Of a stretch of 64,000 bases of DNA, positions 1 to 12,826 are shown piece by piece. The stretch lies in assembly GCA_037952775.1 (NCBI GenBank), contig JBANAY010000001.1, positions 4,278,001-4,342,000 of the forward strand, written 5' to 3'. A program made the translations under genes and the position numbers. The notes beneath the pieces are model-generated. The model saw nothing but the letters and a program-made list of their open reading frames with translations. It did no database searches and was not told the origin of the DNA. The DNA comes from Clonostachys chloroleuca. Its lineage: Eukaryota > Ascomycota > Sordariomycetes > Hypocreales > Bionectriaceae. Within the stretch, counting starts at the first letter, position 1. Every line of letters starts with the position of its first letter.

Positions 1-3000
1 AGCTGTCCAGGCTCCCCCTTGCCTCGCCCGTCGCTGTGCCACAGAGATCTTTCTTGTACATTTTAATCAATCCACATGTACGGGGCAGCATGGTGCAGGC
101 AGAAATGCTTTACGGCATGCAACCTATTGCTGTATGAGAAAACATGCCTCTTCCCCAGAATGGCAGCCCACGCCGGTAGTCCTGATTGGACAGCGATTGT
201 TGACTGGGATCCGATGGTCCTGCCTTTGGGGAGAAGCGTTGGGTGGCTAGCTAGGACGACGAAAACGGCCAGCTATGAATATGACAGGTCCTATGTCTCA
301 CACACCCTAATAAGCCAAGGAAGTTCTTGGGTTTTTTTTTTTTTCCTCTCACAGCGTCCGCGGAGATGGTGGTAAGTGTTCGCTCCGCACACATCCATTC
401 ACCCTTCCGTCCTCCTGGCAATCACCAAGCTTGGAGGGGCACATAGTTAATACGTAGTATCACAGACTGGCGTCATTGTTAGCTAGCGGGCGGACCCTAC
501 TCTTGCCCCAGTCCCGTCGCATTCCAAAGCTACACGGACGGGGAAGAGTGTGGAAGCGGGTTGGCATATGCGATCCATCACATCACCCACAGTGGCAGCA
601 CCAACACCAGACAGACAGACAGACACGCTATTGATGTAGGTACATTTCGATTACCCCGTAGTTCCACCTGGCCCAGCATGGGAGGACAACAGGTAAGATT
701 ATTCCAAGTCGAATCCAGCGCACCGCATAGCATCGCATCGCACCATATCACGGTCTGGAGTCCAGTTTATACCCTTCGCGGACAGACGCACAGGTTGGCG
801 GCTGCACGATGCCCAATGCTGCCAAGCGCCCACCTTGCTCCTCCGCAAGCCTCAACCACCCTGGACTACGAGACACAAGAAATGCCAAACTCTGGGTCTT
901 GACTGTTTGTGCCTGTGCTCTCCTCGTGGTGCAATAATGGAGACAACCCCAGACAATATTCCTCTAATACGGCTCAAGGGTACTTCGCACACACGCGTCA
1001 AGGGGGGATAGCAGTGCGCAAGAGTCTGTATTGGGGCCTGGCAATAATACGACCGTTCGCCCAAAAGGCGCCGCCACGGCGTTGTCTTGCCGCAGCCACA
1101 GTCTCTTATCAATGCCCTGATTCGGATCGGAGGCACGCCTCGCTGTGGGCAAGACAAGGGGCGGAATCCTCCGGATCGAGATCCTGGTGTAATCAAAGGA
1201 GAAAACAACCGCTCAATGATGACAAGAAGGAGATAAAACACCACCGAAAAGACCAGATGGTGTTATGTCTCGTCCCAGAGCCTCGGCGTCGCGCCACCCT
1301 TCGTTTGCGGGCGCACGCAACGCCATTTCCGCCCGCTGTGAGGTCTGTCTCAGGGTCTCTTTCAGCTCCTTGCATGAGCCCAGCCCCAAGTTGCATTTCT
1401 ACTACCTGTATGCAGTAGTCATTTTAGGGGGCATACGTAAGTACGCATGTACATGACTAGACCGTGCATGTACCTCCCTCAGGACATGCGGCCTGGACCA
1501 TCAACGGCTGCCTGCCGGCGTGTCGAAGCCTCCTGTACTACACGCATGTGGTTCGAGGTTTTTTGCATGCCTCGACGGGGGCTGGTCCGAAGCGACGGGA
1601 AGGGCCAGAGCCAGAGCATGGAAGCCGCGTCCTACGAAAAGCACTCACCATCACCAGGTGGATCGGCCAGTTGGGGATGCAGCCCGTATGTACAAGGGCG
1701 AAATGTAACAGGATGAAAGCTACTCCCTCGGCAGAGTCGCCTGCAACGGCAGTCTCTTCAGCCATGATACATGGTACCTAGATGATGGTACACCGGCAGC
1801 TGTATGCACGTAATTTGGATGCTGAGCAAGATGTGTGCGTGCGCAGCCTGTACTGCAGAGCAGGGCAGCAGGCATGGATGTGCTATTATTGCACAACACC
1901 CATGATCCCCGTATACGTCAACGACATTTGCCCGTCGACGGACAATTAGGGTTGTTCAGGGGTGTTATTCCTCGGTTGTCAACAAGTCCCTTTCCCTATG
2001 CTACCTCACAACGCACTCTATCGGCTCGGGATCGAAGTCCAACAGAAGTTGGCCTGGAACAGCCAGGAATGACACATGATTGCCTCCCTCTTTCCCATCG
2101 CTTCTTTCTCCTATCCGCCGTTAGCGCTAAAATGGATACGAAGTTAATAATGTGGACAATAGAGGCAAACTAACATGATGACAGATCAATCTTTGTTTCA
2201 CACCTGCGCCATTATCTACTTTTGCGACAGACACCCTCAAAGCCACGGCTCGCGACCTATGTACACATGTAGGTACAGTAAGACTGTTGGATAATATGAT
2301 AGGTATGATATGATATGGAGCAAGTTGACCACCGGCAGCAGTGCCGGTCTTATCGTTGTTTGTACCTCATACACACGCACCAATTGACGTCTTGTCTAGA
2401 AACAAAACAGGCTAAGACGAGACAAGAAGACAGACTATTCAAGCCAGTCAGCCAACCAGCCGCAGCTGGCTGTCATAGGAATGGATGGATGAATATTTTC
2501 TTATCTTCCTTGGCGTGTGTCCGTTTCTGGGAGCTGTTCAGCTGCACGCCTCATCGAGTAATGAGCTCACCCCAGAGAAGAGCTGGATCATGGCTGATCT
2601 ATCCACGTTCGTCTCCATCTCCAGTTAGCCTCCTCATGCAAACAATTCAATGCCAAGAACTACGGCGGTACATGGGACCGAATCATGATGGCAGGCCCTG
2701 TGTGTGGGCACTCGACACGGACCAACTTCAACCACCCACATCACATCCACCTCCCCAGCTCCCTCGACTCGCACTAGGGAGGGAAGGGAACAGTCCCACT
2801 GCACTACGACGCCTAGGTAATCCTCCTTCCGAGCACTTCGTGGGTCTCCCTCAGTTAGCCATGACTGTGCGCTGGGCTAGGGAGGTAGCGTTGCAAGCGA
2901 CAACGGGTGATCGCCCTGCAACAAAGAGCATGGGTCAGACTCAAATATTTGCCGGCCTCTGCTTTGCCTCTATGGCTATTCCGTCCTGTTCACGTCCATC

Positions 3001-6000
3001 GGCTACCCCCTAGCCCTACCACAATACATTTGGGCAACTGGGCGGCTCCTTCTTCGACTAACATGGCGACACGTACATCGTGTGATGGGAGAAGAGAGAA
3101 GAGATAGGGAGGCCGCCCAGCAGCAAATAGAATTCAGCAAGTTGGCACAAATCAAAACCCTGTCAGCCTCCTAGCTTCAACCCCTCCCGACGTACCACCG
3201 CGACCCGTGCATACTATGTAGTTCCTGCATGGCAAAGACGTGGCAGCCGCTAAACGCTGTGGCGTGCCCAATATCAATCAATCAGGCAAACCCAATCGAT
3301 ACTACGGGATGCCACCCGTCCGCAGTGAAGCCCCTCTTCCAGTTGCGGAGGAGGAGCCAGGCGACCTCGGGGACCATCCTTCTCGAGAGCGTCTGCATGT
3401 ACGGGACGCACTACTCAAACACTTGTTTTGCTAGTTGCTACATAGCCTGATAGCATCTCTCTCGCGTTGATGGCCCTTGGGCTTGGCTCATGGCCAAACC
3501 CTGAAGCAGCAAGCGTCAAGTCCCCTGCCGCCCCCTGGTTGGCTCTCATGAGGAAGGCCCTAGCCGGTACTCATCATCGTCTGATTCGGGCGTCTTCGGC
3601 CCGCACAGATTTCATAGATCTGACCAAAAGACCACTTTGGGCCCTCTAGCGACGTCGAGCCAAGACCGCACGACCGTGCGATGTGACGAGATCACCAAAA
3701 CCACCATCTCGTTCCCTCTCTCCTCCCATCTTGTCTCTCGCGCTATGATACATGGCCCTGGCCCTTACCCTTGCGCCCTGCCCATTGCCTCTGGTCCCTG
3801 CTACCCGTCACTCAACAGTCACCCACGCACACACACCATGTGTAAGTGTGTGACAGCAGCCGTGGGTGTGTGCTGCTGGGTTCTCACTCGTTCATCTCAT
3901 GGAGTGATTGAATACGACGCTGCCCGGCCCGGTGGTGCTTGCTTCAACCAAACTTAGCTCCCGCATCCTCTTCCACCTCATTCCCCCAAATCCCCAATGT
4001 TTCCTTGTGGGCTGTCACCCGCCAGGCCAATCAAGCCTGGAAATGTCCAGGACATGGCATGCACCCCAGGCTGCGACGAAGGGCAGGGGACCATTACAAC
4101 AAGAATATGATTAGTCGTCTGTCGTCGAGCCTAAGGGCCATGGTCCATTAGCATCACACCGTTCTTACCCCAGGTATTCGCCCATCCATCGCTCCATGCC
4201 GTCATTCCTTCATTTCTCACTTCCCCCATGGGTGGCTCTGCTTAGACTGGATGTCCTCTCGCTTGCGCGCTCGCACCCAGTGAGCGTTTCAACTCCTCTC
4301 ATTAGTACCTAGATCGAGGCTGCATGCAAACCGTAGACGCTCGTCGGGCCTTGCGTGGCAGCTCGCTTCTGGCATGCATCGAACCCCGTCAGTTCTACAT
4401 GTAGGCAGCCCAATTGTGCATGCGCGTCGAGGTGTGGTGGCAGCATACTTTTCTGAACGGCACGGTCGAGTCCCAACCCAACCGAAAAGAGGGCCCCTAT
4501 GATCCTGACCTGCCTTCGCTTCGCCGTTCATGTGGTTAAGTCATGCATTCGCATTTCTTGCTTTTCCGTGACTCGATTCTGAGATATCGCGCAGTCCTCG
4601 CTTACCCATGTATTTGAAGCGCGATCGACGATCGTCCAAGTTATGGCGGAGGAGTTGCTCCTCTCCACCCGTCCACCCACAGTTAGTATGAACTCTCCTG
4701 TTCGGCCATGCTGGTAGCATAACCAAAGAGAGTTGGCGCAGTCTATTTCGGCTTGGTTTTTTTCTGGGGCTGGCCCAGCTCTGGCCGATCTTAGCCGCAA
4801 TACCCTTCCAGCCAATCCCCGACTCCGGATGGCAAAGGCGAGAAGGAGGGTGAGTTCGAAGCAAGGATGCTACTCTAGTTTTCCCCATGATCAATGACCG
4901 TAAACTGAAGTACCGGCAGCTGGCAGCTACTGATGTGCGTGCGTGATGCCTGCTTGATGTATGTACGTGCTATCTGCGCAGCGCAAGCGACCGATCGCCG
5001 GATGGGCTGGAGTCTGGGGATATTCAGGGATCCTCATCCCTTGACGCTTACTTCGCGTTTATTCCTTCTGCCTCGTCTATTTGAATATCGTCGAAGGGCG
5101 GGCGTCTTCATTCAACAACCTGCTCCGGTGTGTGTACCGGATTGCTGCACTAGCGGAGGATGCCGCCCGTCGAGTAAGAAACATGTGATGAAAGCTCCCA
5201 GAATGATTCACGATTGTCCAGAAGCTTGGGGGGTGGCTACTGGCTGGCCGTCGTCGATATGCAGCTACCCGGCCAAGCCCAAGTTGGACGGCAGCATGCC
5301 CCGAACTCCCTTCATCAACCCCAGGCCCAAGAGCCAACAAGCATTCAGACTACATCTGCACTCTCGTCCGGTTCTCGGTTAGCGCTGCAGATAGACAGCC
5401 TGCTGTGCCTCCTACTCGCGCCCGCCTCGTGCTGGCCAATCTGGACCCTCGCCGCCAGTGTCAACCGAGCCCGAACTAACCACCCCTCGTCGTTGTTGAC
5501 CCCCTGGCCTAGTAAGCAAGTGCCAACCTGTCGGATGCCCCGAGTGCAAGGAAGGGGAATGCAGCAGTTGGCCAGCCTTCCTGCCCTCCTCCAGGGGACT
5601 CTGCAAGGCTACCACGGGTCCGAAGACTCGTCTCCTGACTCCGGGAAAGAAGAAGGTGAGAAGAGTGCTTGCGTCGCAGCGTGTTTCCCTGCCTATCCGG
5701 CTGTGCGTCATCTGCTGTGCACATGGTCCACCTCCAATCGTATGCCCAGCGACGGGGATGGGTAAAGGAGGGAACAGTTCGCAGCCTGTTTGCATAGCTT
5801 ACATCCATCCACAAAGCACGGCACAGCCCTGCTACCCTCCTCCGCAACCATCTCACGTCTTCGAACAATGGTCTCCGCTCCCTTCTCCATCTTGGCCCTG
5901 CCGTCTTCTACTCTAACTACACAGAACCCTGCGTCGTGACTTCATGGTGGGTGTTATGGCTCTGCCCCTATTCCTGCTATTGTAAGAGCTAGTTGCTGTT

Positions 6001-6968
6001 GGGGCCGCCACTCTCATATGCGTAAGACAAATAAAATGAAGCTGATCACCATGTTCCGGACTTTGGCTAAGTGTACGGAAAACCTGCTTTGTAATGCCAC
6101 ACTGTGTGAGATAACTATCACCCCAAGGCGCAACGTCGACCTCTTTCGACATACCACCCCCTCCCCCGACAGAGCGCGGTCGAGAGTGTGCGGTCCCATA
6201 ATCTCCGCGAGCTTGCCTACTATTACAAACAATGTAGCAAAACAAAGGGAGCAAGAGAGAAGATGGTGGGTAGCGCTAGAACAGGATGTTACCCCATGTG
6301 ATCGGCCCCAAGAAGGACCCTACGAATATCAACCTATTTCTTGCATCTGATAATCGGGGGGCAACAAGAATCCCTTGATCGCCGAGCCCGCCTGACGGCG
6401 AGGAGTTTACCTACAGCGACATCCCGTTCTGCATATCGCGCGAACACCACCCAGGGAAGAGCATGATTCTCGCCCACGTCCCCTCCGGATGGAACCCTAT
6501 TGATCCATGCGGTTTCTGCTGCTCCACCGGCCCATCCATCCATCAAATCTACACTGTCCGCACATCCGTTTACGTGTATATTGCTTTTAGAGAATCACCT
6601 GTCGCCGGGGGAGGAAGTGAGACAGTGAAAGAAGCCCAGTGCCGGTTCTGTATGTTACAGGCCGCTCGTATTGACGATCACTTTCCTGCCTGCGCTAGGC
6701 AGCCACCCAAAACCAGTTGAATGAAACGTCCATTGTCCCCCGTCTTCTTGTTCGTATTTGCGAGGCTCCCTATCTCCTTCGGCCTTTGAACTGTACATCA
6801 CACCCCGGAGTCCAGCTGACGTTCATGTTCATCCATTGTAGGGGGTGGCCAGGCGGGATGACGGAACACGCGTAACGCTGCAGCGCGTACATATACCACA
6901 TCGTCCTGCGAGGCTTGGATATGTCCACATAGATTACGTAGGTTCGACGTCGGTTTCTCGCTCCCAGC
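1..6968. other. Long intergenic stretch, no gene supported
   Basis: About 7 kb of ordinary base composition without a coding region I can defend. Many open frames of 60-230 codons exist on both strands. They overlap each other, have low-complexity or histidine/proline/serine-rich translations, and show no domain, no conserved motif and no consistent splice structure. The stretch has recurrent short palindromic GTACATGTAC-like words (for example near 1448-1475 and 2260-2275) and a short ACAG repeat near 610-628. It could hold promoters, untranslated leaders or non-coding RNA of genes beyond the left edge. Confidence 0.6.
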
Positions 6969-8241
6969 TCATGGTTGTGTTGCGAGCACGCCGTCGAGCC
7001 AGGCTCCCACCTCCTTTACGTCGTCGACGCCGGCGCCGGCGTCGCGGAGCCGAGTGGCCCAGTCCGAGATCTCCCAAATGGAGGCGCCCACAATGGACGG
7101 GGAGTCTAGAGATGTGCCGTTCAGTGTTAGCTTGTTGACTATGCCGCGCTTGGCCTCGATGTAGAGTTTGGACTGCGAAACTGTTAGAAATTAAAGTAGA
7201 TAGCCTCAATGTCAAGTCATGAAGAAATCTCCTAGCCAGCTTTCTCTTTCAGAGAACCAAAAGCCGTTTGTCCAGACTACTTGACCATCAGATTGAAAAC
7301 CCAACTCACCTCAAACGGCACCGCCGGCCTCTCCCTAGGATCGTCCTCCGTAGCCTCCGTGGACAGGACAAAGCGCGGCGTCTGCCCGTACACCCACGCC
7401 CTCTCCCTCATCTCCTCATATCCCTCCCTCACCTTCTCGAACTCCAGCACCTCTTCTCCAAAACCGTCCACCTCCACCGCTTGCCCGCCGTACATGCTCC
7501 TAAACTCGGCCACGACCGCGTCCACGAACGCCACCGGCTCGACGCCCACGTTGGCGACGGGACTCCTCACGCTGTCCACCCCCTGCGCCTTGATGAACGC
7601 CTCCCCGGGCGCCCTCAGCAGGCCCGAGATGCGCGCCAGCCCGGGGCTCCGCAGCAGGCACGTCCCGTGGTGCAGCGACCTCAGCCGCGTGAGCTTGTAC
7701 GCCGACCCGCTCACCTTGAACGTCTTCCCCTCGTCTCTGTCGACGACGATGTCGTGCCGCTCGTTCACGCGCGCACGCCCTTCCCCCAGCGCGGCCAGGG
7801 CCCTCACCACCATCTCCGCGTGCGTGTCGCGGTGGAATGCCTTGGGCGGGCATATCACGCTGAAGTTGACGTTCCCTTCGTCGTGGAAGACGGTCCCGCC
7901 GCCCGAGCGCCGCCTTACGAGCTGGATGTGGGATTGGGGGCCCAGCCGGGCCTGGTTCACCTCGAGCCAGGGGTTCTGGTTGCGGCCGACGACGACGCAG
8001 GGCCGGTTGGTGTAGAGGAGGAGGACGATCGAGTCCGGGTGGGAGGTCTGCAGGAGGCGGTGCTCGAGGGAGAGGTTTGTGAGGGGATCGTGGGAGCGGG
8101 AGACGTAGATTTGGGTCTTGTTTGAGGGGTTGGCCGCGGCGGATTCGCTGAAGGGCCGTGATGATGTGAGGGGTATGGTGAGGGGGGATGGGGAGGGGGA
8201 TGGAGGATGGAGCGGCGCCCCAGGTGACGGAGAGGCCGCAT
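6969..8241 (-). CDS. AIM22: Lipoate-protein ligase, mitochondrial (LplA/Aim22 family), 5' end frame-disrupted
   Basis: This enzyme attaches lipoate to the lipoyl domains of mitochondrial 2-oxoacid dehydrogenase complexes and the glycine cleavage H protein. Two exons are clear: 7310 upward, and 6969-7172, separated by a 137-bp intron (7173-7309, GTGAGT...CAG) joined in phase after PFE, giving PFE-SKLYIEAKRG. Family hallmarks are RRRSGGGTVFHDEGNVNFS and KVSGSAYKL, which bind lipoyl-adenylate, plus the small C-terminal domain encoded by exon 2. Upstream the ligase frame stays open through YVSRSHDPLTNLSLEHRLLQ to about 8268 but contains no ATG. The best start is 8241 (MRPLRHLGRRS, basic, mitochondrial-presequence-like, preceded by a pyrimidine- and A-rich leader), which is in another frame. 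The switch falls in a C-rich run at about 8170-8215, and I found no GT-AG intron with correct phase. A homopolymer sequencing error or a real indel is likely. Confidence 0.9.
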
Positions 8242-9610
8242 GGGGGGCGGTGGAGGGGTCAATTCACTTCTGAAATTGCTGTATTATTGGTATAGGTGAT
8301 TTGGAGTCACTGGTTTGGGCAATTGGGCGGGTTGGAGTGAGACTTGCGAGTTGAGGCTGTTCTTGAATCGTTGAAATTGTCCCTCAGCCTTGTGTAGTCT
8401 GTCTCTGGTGTTTGATAGGCCTGAACCATCTGAGCGACCCACCAACATAGTAGCCCTCGTTCTACCCCAGACTGGCCGAACGGAGAGTGTTCAAATAGCA
8501 CCTAGAGAGTGGCTACATGATGCAAGTTGGCGGTAAAGTTGAAGTCCATAAATTTCAAGCTGGAGTAAACATCCGAGTTGTGGTAGGCTTGTTCATACCT
8601 TTCAGAGGAGTAAGTTGATGTGTTCGATTATTCTGCTACCCTATACATATGCTTCGTCCAGCCTCAACCTCATTTTCCAAACCACTACTTTTAGCCTGAA
8701 GATAACTCCCTATGATATATATCAAGTTTGCCTAGTGACTGACTCTGACTCTGTGTTATACTTTTGGAGGCTCTGTGACACTTTTAAAAAGAAGTGTGTT
8801 CACGGCACTATCAAATCCACATCACCTACTTCAAGTTATTCCACCCCACGGAGCGGTTGCCAGAAGTCACCGATACCCTCACAAATCATACATGAGACCG
8901 AGCACATATTTGATTTTTAGTTAGACACATTGGCTATCACATACCATATAAAGACAATCTCCCAGGATCCTCAGCGTTAAATCAAAAAGTCCGTACACCA
9001 TATATACTCTCCCCTCAATCAACGCCTGGTGGAACAAGAACCCAGGCAATGCTCGCTGAAAGAAACCCACGTACATAGTCAATCTATGCGCTCCAAATAT
9101 CTTCCACTCCTTAACCCCCCCATCCAGTCGCTCAGTATACACGTAGAATCCGACAAGGCGGATAATCATCCCAGCCGGTCATCATAAACAGCCACGATAT
9201 AAACAAAAATAACAATCAACAAGGGCGAGAATCGTGACTGGAGGAGACGTGTTGCCCAAGAGTCTCGCATGGTAATTGAGCATCGCTGCTCCTCATCGCG
9301 AACTACCTTCGCCTTTTTTTGTCTTTGGTCGTTCCCTAAAAATTGTCGACACGCATGCCGTAACCTAAATCCCTGCCATTCCCAAGCTAGAAGAATCGAA
9401 AAACATAGGAAACCCATCCATTCTCCCGAATCATGCCATAGTATAACGCCAGGTCGTGTGCTGTTGTTGCAAATCCTCATACGCCTCCGGTTCTCCCGTG
9501 AACTACTACGTTCAATGCATCAAGCCGTGTTTCCTCCTCCCTGAGGAATCAATGAATAATAATTCGTTTAAAAAAGGAAGAAAAAAAAGAACATTTCAAT
9601 AGAGCAATGC
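8242..9610. other. Intergenic: LplA leader and 3' flank of the Zn2Cys6 gene
   Basis: The first about 150 bp read, on the minus strand, like the untranslated leader of the lipoate ligase. The remainder is the downstream flank of the transcription factor gene. Small open frames (for example 8921-9169 and 9166-9480, minus) show no recognisable protein character. An A-rich tract lies at 9569-9593, next to the expected transcription factor 3' end. Confidence 0.5.
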
Positions 9611-12600
9611 TTAAGGACCCCCTGGAGGGCCTCCCCCTTGGCCGCCATGCCCCATATCGTGGTGTTCGAATAATCCTAGCACATCGTCTGGTGGGATATA
9701 GTCTAACCAGGCTCCCATGAGACCCGGCTGTTCAAGACCCAAGGCACCAATATCAATGTCCTGACTATCGAATGTAAAGGCATCCATGTTCCCTGTAGTG
9801 GTGCCCCAGCCTGGATGATACGGCATGCCTTGGCTATAGTATATGTTGCTGGTGGTATTATTGTGACTTGCCGCATGGTTTCCGTCTGTCATCGTGTTCG
9901 GTGGTGAGGTATTATAAGCTTCCATGCCGCTTGAATGCTGTGGTTGACTCGAGGATGCGAAGTGGTGCGATGAGTACATATTGTCCGTCTCAGTCTCGCC
10001 TGACAAGCCCTCGAATTTGACCACAGTCTGACCACGTTGGCTCGGCCTTGCGGGGTGAGAAGCCTGTTGTTGATCAGGGGAGCCCTTGGCGGCCGACGGG
10101 GTGGCCAGGGGCATCGGGGGCGGGAACATGCCTGTGGCCGCATGGACTGACTGCCTCATTGAGCCATCCATTGGATTGCCAATCGGTTTGTTGCCTGATC
10201 TCTGTCGCTGTGGGGATATTATCTCACGGCCAGTAGGGTTTGTGTTCGATTTCTGGTACATTAGCGTCAAGCTCGAACTGGGTGAATTGGCTGTGCCTGC
10301 CAGGCTCCATGCGATGGGGGGACCTGGTACTGTTGGGGATGATGTGGGAGCATCGAATCTGAGGTGGCCATTGATGGCCTCAGTCCGTGCCATTCTTGTG
10401 CTTTCATATTCTTCTGAAGTAAATGTTTCGCAATCCCAAATTCCCTTGGCTTTTTGATCCAATGCCGTGAGGATATATTTCACACCGCCCCAGTACGTCT
10501 GGAGATGCTCTAATGATCTATAGCATTGCTGGTAGTTTTGATTTGCCGCCGATGCCAATAAAGAGTGTCGCGACTTTTGTTTTCCATTATTGCCATGGTT
10601 AACGTGGTTGGCGTTTGATGGCAGTGATCGCTCCTTGAGTCGTGGTGACCCTTCTCGGGAGGGATCCTCTGAAGCAGAAGCGCTCGACTCCATCAAGAAT
10701 GCACAAGCGGCAATGTAGATCGGCTGACTTGTAAATGGATTGCCAATAAAGCTGTGGGGGTCTATCAGATCCGCAAAAGCGAGTATATCACATATCGTCT
10801 TTGCACTGCTCATGCTGAGCTCACGGCTGTCGGGCAATAGCTGAAGCTCGCTTCGAAGCTCGCCGAACGGGGTTAACAAGGTTGGTTGATGAAGAACAAT
10901 GAATAAAGCATGAAACCAGAAATGTAACAAGATGAACGTGGTGCCCTGGCCGGCGCTCAGGTAGGTCTTGAAGTTGGTGACATTGAACTGAAGACGTGAG
11001 TCCCAGCTCTTGTACATCTTCGTAAGCCGGCTTTCCATGGTGATTAGCTTCTGCCACTTCTCACGTGTGAGATCACTTAGGTCCTGGATATTGTTTAGAA
11101 CATCTGATACACGGCCATACAGATGAATGATCTCGAGGAACACGGGGAAGGGATTTGGCCACGCAGTTCCGGGCAGAAGCCCCAGCTCCGGCACTTGGAG
11201 ATCATAATCATCCTCACGCAGGGTTACTGGACGACCAGTGCCCGAAGAGATAAATCTATCCAAGACAAATACAGTCCAGAAAGTATCAATGCGCTCTTGC
11301 TCTAGCTCCCTCTGTTCCTCCTGGGAGGGTGGGTTACTTTGAGGTTTGGATTCGTCAGGGGTGATGTATCCAAGAAGATTTCGCATGCGCTGCTGGGTGT
11401 TCCAAGGATCATGCTCGCCCTGGTACTGAACACCCACTCGCTTCTGCAACCCCAAGTCTATCGCCATTCGTATGGCCAGGCCAAGATACATCCACAGGGC
11501 ACTATCCTGATTGGCGCCGAATCCTTCGTAGGCCATGAGCAAACATGCTTGAACAGCAGCGACAGTGGGGCAGGGGAAGGTGTCGACGGTCGCCCGCTTT
11601 GCGCGATGGGCATACGCTTGTCCTCGCTCCGTCTTTGGCATTTTCTCGTTGCCGCCGGTGAGGATGGGCGAGTCCGAGAAACGTGCTGCCAGCGCGCACA
11701 CGGCGTCGACTAGAATCGGTTCGGCCCGTTTCTCCCTGACTAGTCGCATGAAGTTTCGTTCTTGTAAGAATGGATAGTTGCACCCGAGATGGAGGAAGAA
11801 CGTCCTGGCCAGGCTCAGGATGAAGGGATTAACCGGCCCGGGGTCGTTCGGGTCGTATATGGGAGGGTCATCTAGAATGACGTCGCTGTCGGCGGCCGAG
11901 GTGCTCCCCATGATGCCGCTGGGGTTCGACAGCGGCGACGTACCCGAGTGTGAGCCATTGGTGGAGCGACGCCGGTCCCGAACAGATACAACCATCTGCT
12001 TGAATCCCGGAACGATGGCCGTGGGGCCAAAGTAACGGAAGTATGGCACTCGATGGCTGTGATTCATGCTCCGGCGCATGCTTGGGGACCCTGGGTCTTC
12101 CGATGTGAGGGAGTTGTGCGTCGCCATCGACTGAGCCGGCATGGGTTGGGCTGAGCTCGCAGCTGTCGGCGCGGTTAGCATCGTGGGTGATGCCGACGCT
12201 TTGCTGGGCACCGTCGGAGACACTGCGTTGCCATGTTGGTTCGCGAACGGTCGGGTACTCGATTGCGGCGATGAGGCAGGGCCGGACCTGCGATGCGACT
12301 GTTGCGTGGTGATGATGTTGGCCAGCTTCTTCGGCTTCTTGTCGTCTTCCTCAATACTGTCCTCGACGTCGGGTCTCTCCTCGTAGTCGTCGACTTTGCC
12401 GTCCCCCGCATCAGCTCCCTCTTTCTTCTCTTCCGGATACCCCAGGCATTTGTGCCCGTTCTTTGTGCACGTAGAGCACTTGGGTCGCTCGCCAGCGCAT
12501 CTCGTTTTTCGTCGGCGGCATGTTAGACATCTGCATGAGAGGAAGGCGAGGCATGGTTAGCTCATGATCCGTTCGTCCCTCCCTATTACTAGCGACAGCA

Positions 12601-12826
12601 ACCCTGACATGTGATGAGGTAGACCAATGCCCAATAGTGGTGCACGACTGCCAAGGTCTTTGAACATGTGGTGGCGGGTGAGACAAGGAGAGGTGAAGAA
12701 GACCTACGCAGCAGTGATTCGACGGCGCTTCGAGGGAGGCTGGCCCTGGTTGTTGACGAAACGAATTTGCTTGGGCGGCGGAGGAGGGTCGGCATCGTAC
12801 TTGTTGTTCATTAAGGTTGTCGCCAT
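9611..12826 (-). CDS. Zn2Cys6 fungal-specific transcription factor, 1012 aa
   Basis: Nuclear DNA-binding regulator. Two exons: 12708-12826 and 9611-12530, with a 177-bp intron (12531-12707, GTAGGT...CAG) whose phase joins ITAA to CLTC. The binuclear zinc cluster follows a basic run (SKRRR): Cys41, 44, 51, 58, 61 and 68, spacing C-x2-C-x6-C-x6-C-x2-C-x6-C. An acidic/basic stretch (about 75-105) and a Ser/Pro-rich linker follow, then YFGPTAIVPGFKQMVV near residue 205. The fungal-specific transcription factor domain (PF04082-like) covers about 270-560 and includes the DTFWTVFVLDRFIS-type helix. The C-terminal 250 residues are low-complexity (Ser, Gln, Asn, Gly). The YFGPTAIVPG block recalls regulators related to the fatty-acid/cutinase Far/Ctf group, but I am not sure of the subfamily. 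The start is the only ATG placing the basic run in frame. Long flanks upstream (about 4 kb) suggest complex regulation. Confidence 0.95.

Noticed and set aside
2315..3013. Plus-strand open frame of 232 codons in the left gene-poor region
   Set aside because: No domain, irregular composition, no splice-consistent neighbours; expected by chance in 7 kb of about 50% GC DNA.
7268..8125. Long plus-strand open frame (285 codons) and another at 7281-8015
   Set aside because: Antisense to the lipoate ligase; arises from GC-rich codons of the real gene and carries no domain.
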